Shown here piece by piece: positions 4,965-8,342 of a stretch of 8,342 nucleotides of DNA. Origin of the DNA: an uncultured Lachnospiraceae bacterium (lineage in GTDB: Bacteria; Bacillota_A; Clostridia; Lachnospirales; Lachnospiraceae). The notes below the pieces were generated by a model. The model had not been told where the DNA came from. It worked only from the letters and a program-made list of their open reading frames with translations, and did no database searches. Every line of letters begins with the position of its first letter. Position 1 is the stretch's first letter. The DNA is taken from positions 1 through 8,342 of the forward strand of contig CAMKAA010000030.1 of the NCBI GenBank assembly GCA_946410365.1, read 5' to 3'. A program made the translations under genes and the position numbers.

Positions 4965-7070
4965 ATGCAGTTATCAGAACTCGGGATCCCCAAAAGAAGC
5001 ATCACGGCGATGCAGAAGAAACATATTCATACGGTAGAAGACCTGCTCCGGTGGTTCCCCAGGAAGTACCGGGATTACAGGGAGATCAGGGACATACTGG
5101 ACTGCTCCGACGGTGAGTACGCAGCTGTATCTGGGCGCCTTATGAAGGTACAGGTCAAGCAGGGTGCCAAGGGAGCGTACCTCCGGCTGAGTTTTTTGTC
5201 CAACAGAGCAAAAAATGAAGATGGTACGGATGTGTGGTTCCGGGCTGATCTTTTTGTGAGCCGCTACGCACGCTATCTGGAGAAAAAGTATTCGGAAGAA
5301 TACCTGAAAAAAGATGTGGTCGTCACAGGTAAGATCAGTAAAGACCCGCAGTATGGAATTTCTGTTACTGACGCAGCTGTAGAGCTCCCGGTCCTTTTTA
5401 AAAATGAGATCGTTCGGATCTATCCTAAGATCGGCGGGTTCAAAGACGAGGACTTCCGCTCATGGCTGGAACAGCTCCTGCAGCTGCAGGGTGAAGTTCT
5501 GGAGGATGTGGTAAGGAAAGAGTGCGGTATGAAGCCGTTCAGGGATGCCCTAAATATGATGCACCATCCGCAGACACCGGAAGACATCGAGGCTGCCACC
5601 CGGCAGTTTGTATTCTACGACCTCCTCTGGTTTGCCATGCAGCTTAAGGAGATGGAAGGCAGGCTCCCGGATGATTCCGATATCAAGTTGACTGACCGTT
5701 CGCTCATGGACCGGTTTCTCGCGGAGTGTCTGCCTTTCAGGCTCACGGAGCTTACTCCGCGGGAAAGGGAAGAAAACAGGAAAAATGATGTGACCGGCGG
5801 GGGACAGATGGACGTGATCCGGTCAATGGCGGAAACTTCAGCTTCCGGAAAGCGCCTGAATGCTCTGGTCGAAGGCGATGTCGGATGCGGGAAGACACTG
5901 GTGGCAGCCGCGATGATCATGCTCGCGGCGGGGAACGGCTACCAGGCAGTGATCACCGCTCCGAAGACAGTACTGGCAAGGCAGCATTATGAGGAGATCA
6001 GCGCATATTGTGGGTTATGCGGCCTGAGGTGTGCATTTCTGTCAAGCAGCGCAAAGACAGCAGAAGAGAAGAGGGCAAGAAAAGAAGACTTAAGGCAGAT
6101 CGAGAGCGGGGAGATACAGGTAGTCGTCGGGACACATTCCTGCTTTGGGAAGGACGTGACATATAAAAAGCTAGGGCTCATCATTTATGATGAGGAACAG
6201 GAATTCGGCGTGGACCAGAAGGTGGCGCTTTATGACAAGGCCCTTCCGGGAGTCCATACCATCGAGATGTCAGCGACACCCATCCCGCGGTCGCTCACGA
6301 TGTCAGTATACAGCAGCAAGGACATCCAGCGTATCATCAAGAAACCTGCAGGGAGGATCCCCATCCAGACAGCATCCTGCAGCACCGACGCTCCGGTCTT
6401 CAAGTTCATGAAGGGCCAGCTGGAGATGGGGAGGCAGTGCTATGTGGTAGCCCCGGCTATAGACGATAATGAGGATGCGGGCCTTATCGGCGTCAACACT
6501 GTTGCGAAAAGGTATGAAGAGCACTTTGCACCGATGGGTTACAGGGTCGCTCTGGCAAACGGACGCATGAAGGACGATGAGTTCACGGAAGCGATCGACA
6601 GCTTCAAGAACGGCGACGCGCACATCCTGGTGGCGACGACCGTGATCGAAGTGGGTGTGAACGTCCCCAACGCGACAGTCATCGCGATCGAGCAGGCGGA
6701 GCGTTTTGGCCTTTCCCAGCTCCACCAGCTACGTGGAAGGGTCGGACGGAAGGATCACAAGTCCTACTGTGTGCTGATTACTGCAGACAGGGAGAACCCA
6801 CGGATCACCGCCATGGAGAAGACATCGGATGGCTTTGAGATCGCGGAAGAGGACTATAAGCTGCGCGGTCCAGGTGATGTCCACGGCACAGAGCAAAGCG
6901 GGCAGAACATATATATAGAAGAGATTCTTTCATATCCGGAGATCTTTGAGAAAGCGAAGGCAGCTGCGGAGATGTGCACAGCGGAAAACCGTTACGGGCT
7001 GATGCTCAGGCATATGTATGAAGAGCATGAGAGGCTGGATGCCCTGTATAGAGAGGGGAAGAAAGGATGA
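4965..7070 (+). CDS. recG: RecG-type ATP-dependent DNA helicase
   Basis: A 701-residue superfamily 2 helicase, close to the usual RecG length (about 690). AAAGGAG at 4951-4957 supports the ATG at 4965. The N-terminal segment has the RecG-like IHTVEDLLRWFPRKYRDY (21-38), then an OB-fold wedge domain (about 50-145) used to open branched DNA. Helicase motifs follow: Walker A GDVGCGKT (304-311), APKTVLARQHY (332-342), motif II DEEQ (409-412) in DEEQEFGVDQK, SATPIPRSL (436-444), TVIEVGVNVPNA (559-570) and QLRGRVGR (588-595). The RecG-specific TRG translocation motif is present at 623-646 (GFEIAEEDYKLRGPGD, then GTEQSG). RecG remodels stalled replication forks and branched recombination intermediates in the cytoplasm. 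The motif II residues are DEEQ rather than the usual RecG DEQH. It stands alone rather than among typical housekeeping neighbours, so I infer an accessory paralogue rather than the cell's main RecG, but the window cannot show a second copy. All catalytic motifs are intact. Confidence 0.88.
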   Translation: MQLSELGIPKRSITAMQKKHIHTVEDLLRWFPRKYRDYREIRDILDCSDGEYAAVSGRLMKVQVKQGAKGAYLRLSFLSNRAKNEDGTDVWFRADLFVSRYARYLEKKYSEEYLKKDVVVTGKISKDPQYGISVTDAAVELPVLFKNEIVRIYPKIGGFKDEDFRSWLEQLLQLQGEVLEDVVRKECGMKPFRDALNMMHHPQTPEDIEAATRQFVFYDLLWFAMQLKEMEGRLPDDSDIKLTDRSLMDRFLAECLPFRLTELTPREREENRKNDVTGGGQMDVIRSMAETSASGKRLNALVEGDVGCGKTLVAAAMIMLAAGNGYQAVITAPKTVLARQHYEEISAYCGLCGLRCAFLSSSAKTAEEKRARKEDLRQIESGEIQVVVGTHSCFGKDVTYKKLGLIIYDEEQEFGVDQKVALYDKALPGVHTIEMSATPIPRSLTMSVYSSKDIQRIIKKPAGRIPIQTASCSTDAPVFKFMKGQLEMGRQCYVVAPAIDDNEDAGLIGVNTVAKRYEEHFAPMGYRVALANGRMKDDEFTEAIDSFKNGDAHILVATTVIEVGVNVPNATVIAIEQAERFGLSQLHQLRGRVGRKDHKSYCVLITADRENPRITAMEKTSDGFEIAEEDYKLRGPGDVHGTEQSGQNIYIEEILSYPEIFEKAKAAAEMCTAENRYGLMLRHMYEEHERLDALYREGKKG

Positions 7071-7092
7071 AAGAATAAATGGCTGGCCATGC

Positions 7093-7129
7093 AAACACAT
7101 GGTGTTTAAAATAATTATTATGATAGAAT
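7093..7129 (+). promoter_or_regulatory. Candidate extended -10 promoter and dyad upstream of the DUF5674-like operon
   Basis: TGATAGAAT at 7121-7129 fits an extended -10 element (TG-N-TAGAAT, five of six). No good -35 box is present. Where the -35 would fall is a perfect inverted repeat, AAACAC-ATG-GTGTTT (7093-7107), which might be an operator; it could instead be a weak hairpin after the helicase gene, though no T-run follows it. Confidence 0.35.
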
Positions 7130-7193
7130 AGAATTCAGAAGATGACACAGAATCGATTAAAAACTACCCATAGAAACTTGGAAGGAATATCAG

Positions 7194-7550
7194 ATGATAA
7201 TACTTGATCATGTATACACAAAGGAAGAAGTGCTTGCTATTAACGATTTTCAGAACGGCTTTGTTAAAGGAGTGGTTGACGTAGAAAAAGGGTATGTCGC
7301 GCTGGACGCAGATATGCATTATCAACTGGCAGATTATCTGAGAGAAACACAGGGTTCCAAAGAAGAGGATATGTGGGGGTTTAATCTTTGGCTGGAGAAC
7401 GAAGAGATTGAGGACATTTTGGAGTATGATTCACTGATCAATATCCATAACAATCAGATCCATGGATATCCAAGGGGCGGGATGAGTATATTAGATCCTG
7501 CGATAGAAAAACAAGCCACGGAGGTGATAACAAGATGGATACAGCTATAA
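7194..7550 (+). CDS. DUF5674-like protein, first gene of an overlapping pair
   Basis: A 118-residue soluble protein with GGAAGGA (7180-7186) ahead of its ATG. It matches my memory of the DUF5674 family: VKGVVDVEKGYVAL (24-37), QGSKEEDMWGFNLW (53-66), EYDSLINIHNNQ (77-88) and a C-terminal RGGMSILDPAIEKQ (94-107). The function of the family is unknown. There is no signal peptide, membrane segment or known catalytic motif; the conserved QGSKEEDMWG is the best candidate for an active or binding site. The gene's last 16 bases overlap the start of the next gene, so the two are co-transcribed and probably translationally coupled. I infer the proteins act together. Composition is AT-richer than the helicase gene before it. 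The family name rests on recalled motif similarity, not on a search. Confidence 0.7.
   Translation: MIILDHVYTKEEVLAINDFQNGFVKGVVDVEKGYVALDADMHYQLADYLRETQGSKEEDMWGFNLWLENEEIEDILEYDSLINIHNNQIHGYPRGGMSILDPAIEKQATEVITRWIQL
7520..7528 (+). promoter_or_regulatory. Internal ribosome binding site for the second gene of the pair
   Basis: GGAGGTGAT, a near-complete anti-16S match, lies inside the end of the DUF5674-like gene, six bases before the ATG at 7535. It fixes the overlapping start and suggests the second protein is made at a high rate. Confidence 0.85.
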
Positions 7551-7840
7551 AAGAAAGATGGTTTGATCTTAGCCTTCCTGAGCAAATGGTGAATATTGGA
7601 AACGAGGTTAAGAGAGCGGTTCGCTTTGACAAAGACAGCCGAAAGAAAAGGGTTTTTATTGATAAAGCATTAAAGTATATCGACCTGACCATAGATGATC
7701 CTAAGAACATAACAGTGATTCCAGAAATAAAGATGGGTAGGGTAATCCTAGAGGACTACCTTGGGGATCATGAATTGGATTATACCAAAGAGCAGATTAG
7801 AGACTATTATATGGACTTTGTGTACCTATTAAAGGGCTAA
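7535..7840 (+). CDS. Small helical protein partnered with DUF5674-like gene
   Basis: A 101-residue, mostly alpha-helical soluble protein starting with a very strong ribosome site inside the preceding gene. The N-terminus WFDLSLPEQMVNIGNEVKRA (9-28) and the central ALKYIDLTIDD (45-55) are distinctive. I recall uncharacterised proteins with the same LSLAEQ-x-NIGSEV pattern next to DUF5674 genes in other Firmicutes and uncultured bacteria, which would make this a conserved two-gene unit. No catalytic motif, DNA-binding helix-turn-helix, signal peptide or membrane segment is evident. A toxin-antitoxin or enzyme-regulator pair is possible but not shown: neither protein resembles a known toxin. No clear terminator follows; only a weak hairpin lies at 7857-7871. 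Confidence 0.7.
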   Translation: MDTAIKERWFDLSLPEQMVNIGNEVKRAVRFDKDSRKKRVFIDKALKYIDLTIDDPKNITVIPEIKMGRVILEDYLGDHELDYTKEQIRDYYMDFVYLLKG

Positions 7841-7856
7841 CTGTAGACCATAAACG

Positions 7857-7871
7857 GGAAGGGTAGCTTCC
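7857..7871 (+). terminator. Weak hairpin after the DUF5674-like operon
   Basis: GGAAG (7857-7861) and CTTCC (7867-7871) form a five-pair stem 16 bases after the stop codon. There is no T-run directly after it; a T-rich stretch comes only near 7910-7927. It is the only candidate for ending this transcript before the riboswitch promoter. Confidence 0.2.
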
Positions 7872-7930
7872 GGCTGACAGATTCCCTCAACACTCAATTT
7901 AGCTTTAACGAATTCTTATTTTTTCTTTAA

Positions 7931-7958
7931 TGGACAATCCGCTCAAAAGTGCTAATAT
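7931..7958 (+). promoter_or_regulatory. Promoter driving the manganese riboswitch
   Basis: TGGACA (7931-7936, five of six) and an extended -10, TG-C-TAATAT (7950-7958), with a 16-base spacer. The predicted start near 7965 is just ahead of the first base of the riboswitch P1 stem (7968), exactly where a riboswitch transcript would begin. Confidence 0.65.
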
Positions 7959-7967
7959 AGCATCAAC

Positions 7968-8062
7968 AAAAGGGAGTAGCGGAACGGCAGTAATGCCGAT
8001 CTAGAAACCGTCAATACGATGCAGGAAGAAGCATTCGTATCTAGTGAGACCGCAAGACTTTT
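7968..8062 (+). ncRNA. Manganese riboswitch aptamer (yybP-ykoY class)
   Basis: The P1 stem AAAAG (7968-7972) pairs with CTTTT (8058-8062). Just inside are the class-defining strands GGAGUAGC (7973-7980) and GCAAGA (8052-8057), with GCGG (7979-7982) pairing CCGC (8050-8053). Arm one is a hairpin with five G-C/A-T pairs and a GUAA tetraloop (7985-7998). Arm two is CTAG (8001-8004) with CTAG (8041-8044), then the AAACCGUCA internal loop (8005-8013), then a nine-pair stem with one bulge (8014-8022 with 8031-8040). This matches the yybP-ykoY consensus that senses Mn2+ by docking two loops. Known members act on manganese exporters and related genes, usually as ON switches. Here P1's 3' strand is shared with the following terminator, so Mn2+ should stabilise P1 and permit read-through into the gene at 8179. 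Confidence 0.85.
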
Positions 8063-8096
8063 ATCAAGGCAGAAGCTATGATAAAAGTCTTTTTTT
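8054..8096 (+). terminator. Riboswitch expression-platform terminator
   Basis: A perfect 13-pair stem (8054-8066 with 8079-8091), extended by a small inner stem, is followed by a run of seven T bases. Its 5' arm includes 8058-8062, the same bases that close the aptamer P1, so aptamer and terminator are mutually exclusive. This is a textbook transcriptional ON switch. Confidence 0.88.
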
Positions 8097-8178
8097 ATTG
8101 CGGAAGCGGGAGCAGGAAAAGAATAAGTTGACGATACAATAACACCAGCGGAAACGGTCCGCAGAATAGGAGTGAGAC

Positions 8179-8342
8179 ATGTATAACAGAAATATTGAAG
8201 TCCGGGAAGCGATAGAAGCCGGCGAGAGAGCGCTGGTTTCGCTGCAGGATGCGAGCGAGAGTCTTGGAAGCGCCCGGAACTGGGGGCTGCTTGACCTGCT
8301 CGGAGGAAGATCGATCAGCGGACTTGTGAAGCACGTCAAGAT
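8179..8342 (+). CDS. Manganese-riboswitch-controlled protein of unknown function (3' end off window)
   Basis: The first 54 codons of a gene that runs off the right edge. AGGAGTGA (8168-8175) precedes the ATG at 8179. The visible part is hydrophilic and helical, followed by SARNWGLLDLLGG (31-43) and SISGLVKHVK (45-54). I recall the pattern SARNWG-x-x-D-x-LGGG-x-x-S-x-x-K in conserved uncharacterised proteins of Clostridia. There is no signal peptide or membrane segment in this part, so it is not obviously one of the usual manganese exporters (MntP, TerC-like, P-type ATPase). The upstream riboswitch implies expression rises with Mn2+ and a role in manganese homeostasis; that link is inference. 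Confidence 0.75.
   Translation, partial: MYNRNIEVREAIEAGERALVSLQDASESLGSARNWGLLDLLGGRSISGLVKHVK

Noticed and set aside
6303..6725. A 140-codon leftward open frame inside the helicase gene
   Set aside because: It is antisense to conserved helicase motifs V and VI and is a codon-bias shadow.
8145..8165. Small hairpin GCGGA-AACGG-TCCGC just before the last gene's ribosome site
   Set aside because: Only five pairs with no T-run and no overlap with the ribosome site; insufficient to call a second regulatory element.
8076..8339. Leftward open frames at the right edge
   Set aside because: They are antisense to the riboswitch terminator and to the ribosome-site-supported gene at 8179.

Overview
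The window looks like an accessory or plastic part of a Clostridia (Firmicutes) genome, most likely Lachnospiraceae-like. The reasons are strong AGGAGG-type ribosome binding sites on almost every gene, sigma-A-style promoters, U-tailed hairpin terminators, a manganese (yybP-ykoY class) riboswitch and a mid-GC coding style. The species assignment is inference. No tRNA, rRNA, CRISPR array, insertion sequence or recognisable origin is visible.

Layout. (1) 1-2585: the end of a rightward operon that began before the window. It holds a HAD-fold nucleotidase-like protein whose frame runs in from off the left edge through two membrane segments, followed 24 bases later by a short Rad50/SMC-like ATPase, and ends at a good intrinsic terminator. 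(2) 2586-4372: a visibly AT-richer stretch with one promoter, a long leader, a secreted lipoprotein gene, and 368 bases of gene-free sequence ending in a bidirectional terminator. (3) 4373-7070: a divergent pair. A small PD-(D/E)XK nuclease-like gene points left and a full-length RecG-type helicase points right. Each has its own promoter in the shared gap, and each promoter spacer is occupied by a different perfect palindrome. (4) 7071-7840: an AT-richer two-gene operon (a DUF5674-like protein and an overlapping small helical protein). (5) 7841-8342: a promoter, a manganese riboswitch with its terminator, and the first 54 codons of a conserved but uncharacterised gene.

How they may work together: three products in regions 1-3 (Rad50-like ATPase, PD-(D/E)XK nuclease, RecG helicase) handle DNA, and with the nucleotidase they could form a DNA repair, replication or defence set on a mobile element. 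This is inferred from neighbourhood only, because they sit in separate transcription units. The overlapping pair at 7194-7840 behaves like a compact two-protein module of unknown role. The riboswitch gene is probably part of manganese homeostasis. GC-richer blocks (1-2546, 4965-7070, 8179-8342) alternate with AT-richer ones (2586-4930, 7071-7960), which suggests cargo of different origins.
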